Notes: a model not told the origin generated them from the letters alone. 64,000 bases of DNA from Mycobacterium intracellulare ATCC 13950 (GCF_000277125.1 NC_016946.1:4588001-4652000); one strand, 5' to 3'; shown: positions 16,349 to 28,128, counted from the first letter of the stretch. Program-made: numbers and translations.

Positions 16349-16377
16349 ACAATAGCGTGGCCTGCGCGGTCAGCCAA
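16349..16377 (-). promoter_or_regulatory. Candidate sigma-A promoter of rplJL
   Basis: TTGGCT (16372-16377) and TATTGT (16349-16354) on the minus strand are separated by 17 bp, so initiation is expected near 16342. The -10 hexamer and the spacing equal those of the proposed rpoBC promoter. Confidence 0.6.
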
Positions 16378-16399
16378 AACGGCGACCCCGGACGCCGGC

Positions 16400-16852
16400 T
16401 CAGATGACCGCGCGGGTGACGCCGAGGGTCAGCAGGACGAACACCGCCAGCAGCAGGGCCACCCGCAGCCGGTGCAGCCGATCCCACCGGGCCGCGAGGT
16501 CACGCGAGAGCTCACCGGCGGCCGGCCACTTGGCGATGCGGTTGTTGATCGGCACCAGCAGCGTGACCGTCAGCAGCACGACCAACACCATCAGGGCGCC
16601 GGCGGCACCGTACAGCCAGTCGCGCGCCGCGCCCCGCTCCTTGATGGCCAGCGCCACCAACAGCAACAGGCTCAGCGCGTACCAGAACGGCATCGTCGTG
16701 CCCAGCGATCGGGCGGCGCCGACGCGGGCCGCACGGAAGGCGTCGTCGGGCAGCCGCACGATGAGCGGGTGGAAGAACACCGCGACCGCCAGCTCCACGC
16801 CCACCAGCAGGCCGGTGATCACGACCGCGAGCGCGTCGATGCTGTGGTTCAT
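16400..16852 (-). CDS. DUF1772 family membrane protein
   Basis: A 150-residue integral membrane protein with about four hydrophobic helices (roughly residues 5-27, 55-70, 82-104 and 128-148). It has the DUF1772/anthrone-oxygenase-like layout: an N-terminal helix ending VFFHPLI, and the polar segment VPINNRIAKW followed by the RDLAARWDRLH motif. The function in mycobacteria is unknown. It lies 39 nt downstream of the ROK kinase stop on the same strand and ends just upstream of the rplJ promoter. Confidence 0.8.
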   Translation of the reverse strand: MNHSIDALAVVITGLLVGVELAVAVFFHPLIVRLPDDAFRAARVGAARSLGTTMPFWYALSLLLLVALAIKERGAARDWLYGAAGALMVLVVLLTVTLLVPINNRIAKWPAAGELSRDLAARWDRLHRLRVALLLAVFVLLTLGVTRAVI

Positions 16853-16891
16853 GCCAGTCAGCGTAGAAAGCCGGGCGCGGCGTGCGCCGCG

Positions 16892-17812
16892 TCAGCCCAG
16901 GGCCGCGAGGCGGGCCGCGCCGATCAGGCCGGCCGCACCGCCGAGCTCGCCGGGCACCACCCGCAGCCCGGACAGGAAGTCCAGCCCCGCGTAGTCGGCC
17001 AGCTTCGCCCGCAGGGGGTCGAAGAGCAGCGGCCCGGATTTGGACACCCCTCCCCCGATCACGACGAGGTCCAGATCGCAGACCGCGCCGACCGAGGCGA
17101 TCATCGCGGCGAGCGCGTTGGCCGATCGGTGAAAGGCCCGCCGGGCCACCGGGTCTCCGGCCGCCGCCGCGACGGCCAGGTCCCTGGCGCCCGCGCCGGG
17201 CGGCGCCGCCCACCCGTTGTCGCGCGCCCAGCGCACCATCCACGGCCCGGACGCCACCGTCTCCACGCAGCCGCGGCCGCCGCACGTGCACGGCGGCCCG
17301 TCCAGTTCGACGACGATGTGCCCGACGTGGCCGGCGTTGCCGGTGCGCCCGGCGTAGGGGACGCCGTCGAGCACCAGACCGCCGCCCACCCCGGTGGAGA
17401 CCACCATGCCCAGCAGGAACCGGGCGTCCGGCCCCGCGCTGCGGCCCGCCCCGATCCAGTGCTCGCCCAACGCCATACACAGGCCGTCGCCGCCCAGCAC
17501 CACCGGCACCCCGGGCACCGCGGCGGCGACCCTGTCGCGCAGCGGGAAACGGTCCCAGCCCGCGATGTTGATCGGGCTGACCGATCCGGTGTGCAGGTCG
17601 ATCGGCCCGGCCGAGGCGATGCCGACGGCGGTGATCGGGGCGTCGGCCGCGCGCACCGCGTCGGCGATCATCGCCTCGACGACGGCCCACACGTCGCCGG
17701 CGGCGGTCGTGACCGGGGTGGGGCGGATCGCGCTGTGCACCAGCGCGCCGGCCGAATCGACCAGAGCGGCGGCGATTTTGGTGCCGCCGATGTCCAGGCA
17801 GAGGGTTGGCAT
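16892..17812 (-). CDS. ROK family sugar kinase
   Basis: A 306-residue cytosolic kinase of the ROK family (Rv0650-like from memory), probably a glucokinase or other hexose kinase. The ATP phosphate loop DIGGTK is at 7-12. The ROK zinc signature is present: GH165 followed by C175-x-C177-G and C182-x-E184. Catalytic Asp109 lies in GGDGLCMALGE. The gene starts 4 nt after the SurA-like gene, which itself overlaps the GH38 mannosidase, so release of a hexose followed by its phosphorylation is a natural reading of this three-gene unit. Confidence 0.9.
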   Translation of the reverse strand: MPTLCLDIGGTKIAAALVDSAGALVHSAIRPTPVTTAAGDVWAVVEAMIADAVRAADAPITAVGIASAGPIDLHTGSVSPINIAGWDRFPLRDRVAAAVPGVPVVLGGDGLCMALGEHWIGAGRSAGPDARFLLGMVVSTGVGGGLVLDGVPYAGRTGNAGHVGHIVVELDGPPCTCGGRGCVETVASGPWMVRWARDNGWAAPPGAGARDLAVAAAAGDPVARRAFHRSANALAAMIASVGAVCDLDLVVIGGGVSKSGPLLFDPLRAKLADYAGLDFLSGLRVVPGELGGAAGLIGAARLAALG

Positions 17813-17816
17813 GGTC

Positions 17817-18434
17817 TCAGTGCCGGTGGGTGTTGTCGGGTTGGCGGGGGTCGCCGGGATGCTCGTAGCCGGGCGCGAGCCGCACCAGCTCGGCGCGGCG
17901 GGCGTGCAGCCACAGCCGGAAGGCGCGCCGCCGGGCGGCGCCGCGCAGCTGCTCGGCGATCGCCGATCGCACCTCGGCCAGCGGTGGAGCGGCCAACGCC
18001 GTTGTGCGCCAGCCGTTTTCACCCGGTCGTGCCGCGGCGAAGCGCAGCGGGTTGCGGGCGTGATAGGCGGCCACCTCGTCGTCGGTGACGTGCACGTCGG
18101 CGGTGACGTCGGCGAACAGCGCCCGGGCGCGCGGGTCGGCCAGTACGGCCGCGGCGATGCTGCCGATCTCCAGCCGTGCGGTCACGTCGGGCAGCAGCTC
18201 CGTCTCGGTCGGGGCTTCGCGCGGGTCCAGCCCGCGCGCGTCCGCCTCGGCGGCGACCACCCGCCGGGTCACGATGAGCTGGGTCAGCCAGCGTCGCAGT
18301 TGGCGGCCCTCGCTGGTGCCCGCGGCCGGCAGTGCGCCCGCTCCCCGCCCCGCGCGCAGCCGCGTTTCGGCCGCGTCGACCTCCGCGCACGACACGGGGA
18401 TGCCGGCGACGGTCGCGACAGGGTGGCCGCTCAT
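17817..18434 (-). CDS. SurA-N/PpiC-like protein (often annotated FabD2)
   Basis: A 205-residue Ala/Arg-rich helical protein homologous, from memory, to Rv0649, which is labelled malonyl-CoA:ACP transacylase FabD2. No transacylase features are present: there is no GHSxG nucleophile elbow and the length is far too short. The segment RQLRRWLTQLIVTRRVVAAEA, then DVTADVHVTDDEVAAYHARNP, resembles the N-terminal chaperone part of SurA/PpiC foldases, although no signal peptide or isomerase domain is seen. Its start overlaps the mannosidase stop (ATGA). A chaperone-like or partner role for the neighbouring mannosidase is only a guess. Confidence 0.7.
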   Translation of the reverse strand: MSGHPVATVAGIPVSCAEVDAAETRLRAGRGAGALPAAGTSEGRQLRRWLTQLIVTRRVVAAEADARGLDPREAPTETELLPDVTARLEIGSIAAAVLADPRARALFADVTADVHVTDDEVAAYHARNPLRFAAARPGENGWRTTALAAPPLAEVRSAIAEQLRGAARRRAFRLWLHARRAELVRLAPGYEHPGDPRQPDNTHRH

Positions 18435-21400
18435 GTCACCGTCACCCGGACCGCGGGCGAGTAGACCAGCCGCCCGGCGCAGCCGATGCGCACCAGCGCC
18501 CACCATTGCCCGGGTCCCAGCCAGGCCGGCGGGGTCACCCGGAAGCCGAGGCCGACGGTGCCGCCGGCGGGCAGGACCGCGCCGAGGGCGGCGGGTCCCA
18601 TCCATTCCCACGTGCCCCAGGGGCTGATCAGATGCGCCTCGAGCGCCAAATCGGCCCGGGCGTGGGTGCCGACGGTGACGGTCACCTCACCCGCTTCGCC
18701 GGGTCGCAGCGTGACCTCGCGCGGCCCGTCGGCGAGGTAGACCAGGCCGCCCGGGTCGACCGCCGCGCCGCCCACCGCGACCACGCACACGTCCTCGACC
18801 GCTTGCCGCCAGGGGGCGGGGATGTGTTCGCCGGTGAGGCGCAGCCGTGCCCGGACGGGGTAGAGGCCCGGTTCTGCCGTCGGCGGGATCGACACCACCA
18901 CGTCGGCCTCCAGGTGGCCGCCGCTGCACAGGGTGAAGGGCAGCTCGGCGGGCGTGGCCGACCAGCCGTCCGGGCACGCGAGGACGACCCCGCCGCGCAG
19001 CGTGGCGTCGCTGCAGTCGCTGGCCGCGGTCAGACGCACCGTCACGTCGCGGCCGGGCTGCGCGCTGATCTGCGACGGGTGCAGGTGGGCGACCGCGGGC
19101 AGGCCGCCGAGCGGCGCGGGCCCGCGATTGTGCAGCCAATAGCGGGCGTAGAGCGGCTGGGCGGCCTCGGCGTTCGGCGCCAGGGCGGCGGCGTCCGAGA
19201 GCGTCGCGGGCAGGTCGAACCGGGCCAGCACGGTCGCCACCTGGTAGCCGTGCAGGTCGACCGAATCCAGCCGCCCCTCGGGGGCCTCCAGGAGGTCGGC
19301 GGCCCGCAGGTCGCTGATCGCCGCGACGTCCGAGCTAAGCGTCACCCGCGCGCCCGCCCCGGTCGTCTCCACCAACCGCAGGGCGACCGAGTGCGGGTCG
19401 ACCGGCGCGGCGCGGCCCGCGGTCAGCGGATCGCCGGCCGCCTTGAGGGCCGCCAGGTGGACCGAGTCGGCGGGCTCGACGCGCAGCAGCGCACCGGCCG
19501 GCGGCAGCGCACCGGGCCGCCGGCCGCCGGCGACGGCGAGCAGCGGCTGCGCGAACTGCGCGCTGCGGGTGGGAATGTCGGCGCGCCGCCAGTCGCCGTC
19601 GCCGCTGACCAACGCGTAGTCGAAATCGTGGGTCCAGTGCTGCAGCTGGAAGTTGGAGCCGTCCGGCGCGGTGCGGCGGGGGTCATCGATCCAGATGCCC
19701 GACGGCCAGCCGGTGCACGAGCGCATCAGCGCGGTGTGCAGGGTGCCCTCGGTGTCGACGGCGAAGCTGGGCACCCCGCGGTTGAGCAGGGCGACGGTGC
19801 GGTCCTCGAACGCCTCCGTTCCCGACGCGGGCCGCTGCGCGACGACGATCTCGGCGTCACCGAGATCGTCGGCCAGCGCGGCGATCTCCGCGCGCAGGTC
19901 CTCGTCGGCGCGGCCGTCGACGACCAGCACCGGCAGCGCCCGCAGTCCACGCAGGTCGGCGCCGGGCACCCACACCGCGGCCAGCGGCGTCTCGGCCGGC
20001 ACCCACACCCGGGCCCGGCCGGTCGCCGCCAGCTGGCGGTCGAGTTCCCCGGCGTACACCGGATCGGCGTGGGCCAGCACCGCCTCGGTGAAGGCGTTGC
20101 GGTCCGGCCCGCCCAGCGCGATCCGCACGTCGGGCAGGTTGGAATCCACCTCCAGGTGGCCGTAGCGGGGCTTGTCCGCGGCGGTGCAGGTGGCCGTGAC
20201 TCCGGCGCGGACCAGCGCCACCATCAGCTCGCGCGCCAGCGGCCCGGACACCGCCTCCGCCGGAGACACCACCTCGGCGACCGAGATCGCCCGCACCCCG
20301 GCCCCCGACACCCGGACCCGGGCGGCCGAGGACAGGCCGAACCAGCCGTACGCCGGGTTGTCCAGGGCCCACAGGTGCCGGGCGGTGTCCACCGCGCGCG
20401 GCCCGTCGTGCAGCAGCGCGAAACCGCGGCCGACGACGGCGTCGCCGACTTCGCTGACCGGCATGGCGCCCGGCACCGGGCACGGCCAGCGCAGCCGCAC
20501 CAGCTGATCGGCGCCGGTGAAGTCGTCGATGGTGGTGCGGCAGTCCACCCGCGCGACGCCCCGCCACAGCGTCAGGGTCTGGGTGTAGCGCAGCAGCGTG
20601 CCTATCCGGCCGCGGACCACCACCCGCTCACCGAGGGGTCCGCGGAAGGCCCGCACCCGCGCCGGCGATTCCGACGAGCACACCACCGGCCCCTTGGGCA
20701 GCAGGTGCCACGGTCCCTCGCCCTGCGTGGGGTGCGACGGGTATTCCTCGTAGACGGCGAGCTCGTTGCCCACCCGGCCCTCGGCGATCAGCTCGCGGCC
20801 CCCCTGGGCAGACAAGTCGATCAGCGAGGCGACGGCCCCGCCGCGGGCCGCGTCGACCTCGAGCCGGTAGTGCTCGTTGGCGATCACCGATCCCGGCACC
20901 GCCGCCCAGCCGGCCGCTTGGTCGGCGGGTGCCAGCCGGTAGGCCCGCCAGCCCAGCGACCCGACATCGCGGGCCAGCCAGGTGACCGAGCTCCCGTCGT
21001 GCTGCACCAGCGCGGGCAGTTCGGCGCCGTCGGCGTCCAGCACCTGCACGCCCGCGGGCAGCGGCGGATCGATGCGCGCGGTGACGAGGTCGGTGCGTGG
21101 GTGCGCCAGGGGATTCCACACGACGACGTCGCCCTCGATCGCCCCGGACAGCAGCGCCAGCGAGGCGTCCCGGGCCGCGCGGCCCAGCTCCCACGCGTCG
21201 CGCCAGCCGGTCAACAGGTCGAGGTAGACCTGGTCGGATTCCGACCCGGTGATCGCGTCGTGGTGCGCGCCGTAGGCCAGCTGCACCCACGCCTTGGCCA
21301 GGGCCGCATGCGGGTAGTCGGCGCCGGTCGCCAGGGCCGCGAACACCGCGAACCGCTCGGCCGCCAGCACGGCGTTCTCCGCGGCCCGGTTGGCTTGTTT

Positions 21401-22612
21401 GGTGTCGATGTAGGACACGTCCTTGCCGGTGTAGATCGGGTTCATGTCCCGGGTCTGCGGCGACGGCTCACACCCGCGCTGCGCCAGCTCGGCGCGCACC
21501 GCCGCGAAGAACTCGCGCGGCAGCGCGCATACGAATCGCGGCCAGGTGTAGCGGGCGGCCCAGTCGCGATGGATCGCGGTGACCCATGTGTTGGGCGGCG
21601 TGTAGTCGGTGCCGACGGGCAGCAGCACGTTGCGGGTCAGCGCCACCGTTTTGAGCTGATCGAACAGCTCGTACGTGGCGTCGGAGGCCTCGCGCAGCGT
21701 GGTCGCGGAGTCCATCCACCACCCCGCCGAGTAATGCGCGGGCATGTAGTGGGTGAGCAGGCCGCGGCCCGACGGCGAGATCCACTCGAACTCGCTGCAG
21801 AACTGCATGCCGCCCAGTCCGCCGTCGCTGTGCATCGGGCCCCACTGGTGGTGCGGTCCCCGGGCCCACGAACTCGACGTCAGGCCGGCGTCGGCGGCCA
21901 GGCCCGGGAACTGCGGGTCGTGGCCGAACACGTCCAGCTGCCACGCGGTCGCCGGGTCGGCACCCAGGACGTGGCGCTGAAAACCCATGCCGTGCACCAG
22001 GTTTCGGATGGTCGTTTCCGGGCTGGTGAGATTGGTGTTCGGTTCGTTGTAGGTGCCGCCCAGCACCTCGACGCGGCCCTGCGCGATGAACCGGCGCAGG
22101 TCGGCGCGGTCCTCGGGGCGGGTGTCCCAGTACGGCTTGAGGTAGTCCACCTCGGCGAGCACGAACTTGTACTCGGGCTCGCGGCGGGCCATCTCCAGGT
22201 GGGCGTGCACGAGCTCGAAGCCGTTGGTCTGCCGGGCCCGCCCCGGCGGATCCTCGGTCCATTCGCTGGTGTAGGCGCCCTGGGTGTTCCACCACACCGG
22301 GTCGTAGTGGAAGTGACTGACCATGAACATGGTCCAGCCGGGCTCGGCGACCGTGAACTCGAACGGCATGTCCGCGCGCCCGGCGCGCACCCGCGCGGAC
22401 CGTCGCTCGCCGACCACCGGACGGTCCACGGTGACGGGGACCTCGACGAGCTCGTCGCCGATATCGGCGACCGCCTCCCCGGTCAGGCCGTCCCCGTCGA
22501 TGCGGACCCGCCTCGGCTCGCCCACCCCGGCGACGGTGACGCGCGCCAGCTGCAGCGGGGCTTCCGGCGGCCCGACGAAAAGCTCCGTCGACTCCGCCGA
22601 AACCAGCTGCAT
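18431..22612 (-). CDS. GH38 alpha-mannosidase
   Basis: A 1393-residue glycoside hydrolase family 38 enzyme (Rv0648-like). The zinc/active-site block SHFHYDPVWW has H102 and D104. The nucleophile Asp is expected at D227 in WQLDVFGHD. The downstream metal block AHHDAITGSESDQVYLD is present. The C-terminal half is made of beta-rich domains, including a long region after residue 1000 with bacterial Ig-like character. No signal peptide is seen, suggesting cytosolic trimming of mannosides such as glycolipid or polysaccharide fragments. It is the first gene of a coupled mannosidase-SurA-like-ROK kinase unit. Confidence 0.92.
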   Translation of the reverse strand: MQLVSAESTELFVGPPEAPLQLARVTVAGVGEPRRVRIDGDGLTGEAVADIGDELVEVPVTVDRPVVGERRSARVRAGRADMPFEFTVAEPGWTMFMVSHFHYDPVWWNTQGAYTSEWTEDPPGRARQTNGFELVHAHLEMARREPEYKFVLAEVDYLKPYWDTRPEDRADLRRFIAQGRVEVLGGTYNEPNTNLTSPETTIRNLVHGMGFQRHVLGADPATAWQLDVFGHDPQFPGLAADAGLTSSSWARGPHHQWGPMHSDGGLGGMQFCSEFEWISPSGRGLLTHYMPAHYSAGWWMDSATTLREASDATYELFDQLKTVALTRNVLLPVGTDYTPPNTWVTAIHRDWAARYTWPRFVCALPREFFAAVRAELAQRGCEPSPQTRDMNPIYTGKDVSYIDTKQANRAAENAVLAAERFAVFAALATGADYPHAALAKAWVQLAYGAHHDAITGSESDQVYLDLLTGWRDAWELGRAARDASLALLSGAIEGDVVVWNPLAHPRTDLVTARIDPPLPAGVQVLDADGAELPALVQHDGSSVTWLARDVGSLGWRAYRLAPADQAAGWAAVPGSVIANEHYRLEVDAARGGAVASLIDLSAQGGRELIAEGRVGNELAVYEEYPSHPTQGEGPWHLLPKGPVVCSSESPARVRAFRGPLGERVVVRGRIGTLLRYTQTLTLWRGVARVDCRTTIDDFTGADQLVRLRWPCPVPGAMPVSEVGDAVVGRGFALLHDGPRAVDTARHLWALDNPAYGWFGLSSAARVRVSGAGVRAISVAEVVSPAEAVSGPLARELMVALVRAGVTATCTAADKPRYGHLEVDSNLPDVRIALGGPDRNAFTEAVLAHADPVYAGELDRQLAATGRARVWVPAETPLAAVWVPGADLRGLRALPVLVVDGRADEDLRAEIAALADDLGDAEIVVAQRPASGTEAFEDRTVALLNRGVPSFAVDTEGTLHTALMRSCTGWPSGIWIDDPRRTAPDGSNFQLQHWTHDFDYALVSGDGDWRRADIPTRSAQFAQPLLAVAGGRRPGALPPAGALLRVEPADSVHLAALKAAGDPLTAGRAAPVDPHSVALRLVETTGAGARVTLSSDVAAISDLRAADLLEAPEGRLDSVDLHGYQVATVLARFDLPATLSDAAALAPNAEAAQPLYARYWLHNRGPAPLGGLPAVAHLHPSQISAQPGRDVTVRLTAASDCSDATLRGGVVLACPDGWSATPAELPFTLCSGGHLEADVVVSIPPTAEPGLYPVRARLRLTGEHIPAPWRQAVEDVCVVAVGGAAVDPGGLVYLADGPREVTLRPGEAGEVTVTVGTHARADLALEAHLISPWGTWEWMGPAALGAVLPAGGTVGLGFRVTPPAWLGPGQWWALVRIGCAGRLVYSPAVRVTVT

Positions 22613-22695
22613 CCCCGCACTTTACGGCGGCGCGGCCAACCGAGAAACCCGTCGCCTGACCGCGAACCCGTCCCATTGGTGGAAAGCTCGGTGCC

Positions 22696-23217
22696 ATGGC
22701 AGATCTGAGCGCCCAACTGGCCGACCAACTCGACTGGCACTGGCGCAACCAATTGCGCCCTCGCCTGGGCGGCCTGACCGACGACGAGTACTTCTGGCAG
22801 CCGGTGCCCCACTGCTGGACGGTGCACCCGGACGGGTCGATCGACTTCGCGTTCCCGGCGCCCAGCCCGGCACCGTTCACCACGATCGCGTGGCGCATGG
22901 CGCACGTGATTGTCGGGGTGTTCGCGATGCGTGCCCATCACCATTTCGGTGGACCGTCCGCCGATTACCAGAGTTGGAACTACGCCACCACCGCCGCCAC
23001 CGCCCTGCGGCAACTGGACGAGACGTACGCGGTGTGGATCAACGGTGTACGGTCGCTGTCCGCCGCCGACCTGACCCGCCGCTGCGGCGCGGCCGAAGGG
23101 CCGTACGCCGACTACCCGCTGAGCGCGCTGGTCTTGCACATCAATCGGGAAGCGATCCACCATGGCGCCGAAATCGCTTGCCTGCGCGACCTTTACGTTC
23201 ACAACAGGATGGATTGA
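22696..23217 (+). CDS. DinB-fold protein
   Basis: A 173-residue helical-bundle protein with the DinB/YfiT layout: an N-terminal helix LADQLDWHWRNQL, LTDDEYFWQPVP, AWRMAHVIVGVF with the first His, and the C-terminal HINREAIHHGAEIACLRDLY carrying paired His. These three His positions normally bind one metal. In actinobacteria many members use mycothiol as thiol donor; the substrate here is unknown. It is divergent from the GH38 gene (83 bp) and followed after 2 nt by a second DinB-like gene. Confidence 0.85.
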   Translation: MADLSAQLADQLDWHWRNQLRPRLGGLTDDEYFWQPVPHCWTVHPDGSIDFAFPAPSPAPFTTIAWRMAHVIVGVFAMRAHHHFGGPSADYQSWNYATTAATALRQLDETYAVWINGVRSLSAADLTRRCGAAEGPYADYPLSALVLHINREAIHHGAEIACLRDLYVHNRMD

Positions 23218-23219
23218 CA

Positions 23220-23825
23220 ATGCCCGCCCTCGCACCACCGGTGTCCGATGAACGCAGCGCCCTGCGCGAATTCCTGGCGTTCCACCAAAGCGCGTACTTC
23301 GCCGTCAGCTACGGCCTCACCGACGAACAGGCCCGCTCCACGCCGTCGGCCAGCGCGCTGTCGATCGGCGGGCTGGTCAAGCACGCCACGGGGATGCAGC
23401 ACAGCTGGATGACCCGCGTCGCCGCCGCGCCCGACGCGCCGCCGAAGGACACCCGTCCGTTCGAGCAGATCAGCAAGGAGTTCGCCGACCAGCATGTGAT
23501 GGGTCCCGACGAGACGCTGGACGGGCTGCTGCGGGCGTTCGAGGCGCAGAACGCGACGTCGCTGCGGCTGGTCGAGACCGCGGACCTCGACGCCGCGGTG
23601 CCCGTGCCGCGCGACATCCCCTGGTTCCCCAAGGACCAGCGGGCGTGGTCGGTGCGCTGGGTGATCCTGCACGTGATCAACGAGCTGGCGCGGCACGCCG
23701 GTCACGCCGACATCGTCCGGGAGACGATCGACGGCGCGACCATGTACGAGCTGATCGCCGGGCACGAAGGCTGGGCGATCGAGGGGTGGGTGCAGCCGTG
23801 GCGAGGCGGGCACCGGCACCAGTAG
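23220..23825 (+). CDS. DinB/DUF664-like protein
   Basis: A 201-residue four-helix protein of the DinB superfamily, DUF664-like. It shows LREFLAFHQSAYFAVSYGLT, the block ALSIGGLVKHATGMQHSWM with a metal His, and ILHVINELARHAGHADIVRE with two more His. It probably acts as a mycothiol- or metal-dependent transferase or hydrolase. Only 2 nt separate it from the preceding DinB-fold gene, so the two are co-translated relatives that may form a heteromer; sequence similarity between them is low by eye. Confidence 0.85.
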   Translation: MPALAPPVSDERSALREFLAFHQSAYFAVSYGLTDEQARSTPSASALSIGGLVKHATGMQHSWMTRVAAAPDAPPKDTRPFEQISKEFADQHVMGPDETLDGLLRAFEAQNATSLRLVETADLDAAVPVPRDIPWFPKDQRAWSVRWVILHVINELARHAGHADIVRETIDGATMYELIAGHEGWAIEGWVQPWRGGHRHQ

Positions 23826-23865
23826 AGATTGGGACTTGCCAGCACGGGTTTGGCAGACTGCTGGA

Positions 23866-25212
23866 ATGAGTTCTACCAAGCATCGAGAGGTGGCCAAGCT
23901 CGACCGGGTGCCGTTGCCGGTCGAAGCGGCCCGGGTAGCGGTGACCGGTTGGCAGGTCACCCGCTCCGCCGCTCGCATCGTCACCAAGCTGCCCGGCAGG
24001 GGTCCGTGGCAGCAGAAAGTGATCAGGCAGCTCCCCCAGACCTTCGCCGACCTGGGACCGACGTACGTCAAGTTCGGGCAGATCATCGCGTCGAGCCCGG
24101 GGGCGTTCGGCGAATCGCTGTCCCGGGAGTTCCGCGGCCTGCTGGACCGGGTGCCGCCCGCCGACCCCGGCGAGGTGCACAAGCTATTCATCGAGGAGCT
24201 CGGCGCCGACCCGTCCGAGCTGTTCGCCAGCTGGGACGAGGAGCCGTTCGCGTCGGCGTCGATCGCCCAGGTGCACTACGCGACCCTGCACAGCGGCGAG
24301 CAGGTCGTCGTCAAGATCCAGCGGCCGGGCATTCGCCGCCGGGTCGCCGCCGACCTGCAGATCCTCAAGCGCTTCGCCCAGGCCGTCGAGGTGGCCAAGC
24401 TCGGCCGCCGGCTGTCCGCGCAGGACGTCGTGGCCGACTTCTCCGACAACCTGGCCGAGGAGCTCAATTTCCGGCTGGAGGCGCAGTCGATGGAGGCGTG
24501 GGTCTCGCACCTGCACGCCTCCCCGCTGGGCCGCAACATCCGGGTGCCGCAGGTGTACTGGGACTTCACCAGCGACCGGGTGCTGACCATGGAGCGGGTG
24601 TCCGGCATCCGCATCGACGACGTCGCCGCCATCCGCAAGGCCGGGTTCGACGGCGTCGAGCTGGTGAAGGCGCTGCTGTTCTCGCTGTTCGAAGGTGGGC
24701 TGCGGCACGGGCTGTTCCACGGCGACCTGCACGCGGGCAACCTTTACGTCGACGATCAGGGCCGGATCGTGTTCTTCGACTTCGGGATCATGGGCCGCAT
24801 CGATCCCCGCACCCGGTGGCTGCTGCGCGAATTGGTGTACGCGCTGCTGGTCAAGAAGGACCATGCCGCGGCGGGCAAGATCGTGGTGCTGATGGGGGCC
24901 GTCGGCACCATGAAGCCCGAGGCCCAGGCCGCCAAGGATCTGGAAAAGTTCGCCACCCCGCTGACCATGCAGACGCTGGGCGACATGTCCTACGCCGACA
25001 TCGGCCGGCAGCTGTCGGCGCTGGCCGACGCCTACGACGTCAAGCTGCCCCGCGAGCTGGTGCTGATCGGCAAGCAGTTCCTCTACGTCGAGCGGTACAT
25101 GAAGCTGCTGGCGCCGAAGTGGCAGATGATGTCGGATCCGCAACTGACGGGGTATTTCGCGAACTTCATGGTCGAAGTCAGCCGCGAGCACTCCTCGGAC
25201 GTCGAGGTATAG
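23866..25212 (+). CDS. ABC1/UbiB-family atypical kinase
   Basis: A 448-residue ABC1 (UbiB/ADCK) kinase-like protein (Rv0647c-like). The family KxGQ motif appears as KFGQIIASSPG. The Ala-rich nucleotide loop is ASASIAQVHYA, the conserved lysine is in VVVKIQRPG, the catalytic loop is HGDLHAGNLYV, and FFDFGIMGRID corresponds to the DFG segment. In other organisms ABC1 proteins support isoprenoid quinone or lipid homeostasis; the role in mycobacteria is unknown. It is followed 2 nt later by lipG and then the mycolic methyltransferases, so a lipid-related role fits. Confidence 0.9.
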   Translation: MSSTKHREVAKLDRVPLPVEAARVAVTGWQVTRSAARIVTKLPGRGPWQQKVIRQLPQTFADLGPTYVKFGQIIASSPGAFGESLSREFRGLLDRVPPADPGEVHKLFIEELGADPSELFASWDEEPFASASIAQVHYATLHSGEQVVVKIQRPGIRRRVAADLQILKRFAQAVEVAKLGRRLSAQDVVADFSDNLAEELNFRLEAQSMEAWVSHLHASPLGRNIRVPQVYWDFTSDRVLTMERVSGIRIDDVAAIRKAGFDGVELVKALLFSLFEGGLRHGLFHGDLHAGNLYVDDQGRIVFFDFGIMGRIDPRTRWLLRELVYALLVKKDHAAAGKIVVLMGAVGTMKPEAQAAKDLEKFATPLTMQTLGDMSYADIGRQLSALADAYDVKLPRELVLIGKQFLYVERYMKLLAPKWQMMSDPQLTGYFANFMVEVSREHSSDVEV

Positions 25213-25214
25213 GC

Positions 25215-27069
<1,855 letters not shown>

Positions 27070-27231
27070 CGTCGGCGGAAAGTAGAGTTTGGCTGCGCGG
27101 TCGGGCCCGCGACGCGCACTCGCACCCTTCGGAAACGACGCCTCGACGTTGGGTATCGTTGCTGCTCACACCGGACCCCTCGATGCGCGCGACTAGAGGC
27201 AGCGAACGTCATCGAGGAGAACAGGACGAAA

Positions 27232-28128
27232 ATGGCTGAGCAACCGACTGGCCCGACGAAGACGCGGACGCGCTCGGAAGACATCCAGGCGCATTACGAC
27301 GTCTCCGACGATTTCTTCGGCCTGTTCCAGGACCCGTCACGGATCTACAGTTGCGCCTACTTCGAGCGCGACGACATGACCCTGGAAGAGGCCCAGTACG
27401 CGAAGATCGACCTCAACCTCGACAAGCTGGACCTCAAGCCCGGCATGACCCTGCTCGACATCGGCTGCGGGTGGGGCACCACCATGAAGCGCGCCGTCGA
27501 GCGGTTCGACGTCAACGTCATCGGCCTGACGCTGTCCAAGAACCAGCACGCCCGCGCCGAAGCGTTGCTCGGCTCCATCGACAGCAACCGCTCGCGGGAG
27601 GTGCGCCTGCAGAACTGGGAGGACTTCTCCGAGCCCGTCGACCGCATCGTGTCGATCGAGGCCTTCGAGCACTTCGGCCACGAGAACTACGACGACTTCT
27701 TCAAGCGGACCTACGACATCATGCCCGACGACGGCCGCATGACCGTCCAGAGCAGCGTCAGCTACCACCCGTACGATCTGGCCGCGCGCGGCAAGAAGCT
27801 GAGCTTCGAGACGGCGCGGTTCATCAAGTTCATCGTGACCGAGATCTTCCCCGGCGGCCGGCTGCCCTCCACCCAGATGATGGTCGACCACGGCGAGAAG
27901 GCCGGTTTTGTTGTGCCCGAACCGCTTTCGTTGCGGCCGCACTACATCAAGACCCTGCACATCTGGGGTGACACGCTCGAGTCGAACCGGGACAAGGCCA
28001 TCGAGGTCACCTCCGAAGAGGTCTACAACCGCTACATCAAGTACCTGCGCGGCTGCGAGCACTACTTCACCGAGGAGATGCTCGACGTCAGCCTGGTGAC
28101 CTACCTCAAGCCGGGCGCGGCCGCCTGA
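27232..28128 (+). CDS. mmaA4: Hydroxymycolate synthase MmaA4
   Basis: A 298-residue SAM methyltransferase (Hma) that introduces the hydroxyl and methyl branch from which keto- and methoxy-mycolates derive. Supporting blocks are [73 protein letters not shown] and the C-terminus [10 protein letters not shown], which matches the MmaA4 signature I remember almost exactly. It follows mmaA1 after 162 nt, where mmaA2 and mmaA3 stand in M. tuberculosis. Confidence 0.95.
   Translation: MAEQPTGPTKTRTRSEDIQAHYDVSDDFFGLFQDPSRIYSCAYFERDDMTLEEAQYAKIDLNLDKLDLKPGMTLLDIGCGWGTTMKRAVERFDVNVIGLTLSKNQHARAEALLGSIDSNRSREVRLQNWEDFSEPVDRIVSIEAFEHFGHENYDDFFKRTYDIMPDDGRMTVQSSVSYHPYDLAARGKKLSFETARFIKFIVTEIFPGGRLPSTQMMVDHGEKAGFVVPEPLSLRPHYIKTLHIWGDTLESNRDKAIEVTSEEVYNRYIKYLRGCEHYFTEEMLDVSLVTYLKPGAAA

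Noticed and set aside
18332..22708. 1458-codon plus-strand frame opposite the GH38 mannosidase
   Set aside because: The product is a low-complexity Arg/Gly/His sequence; the minus strand holds an intact GH38 gene.
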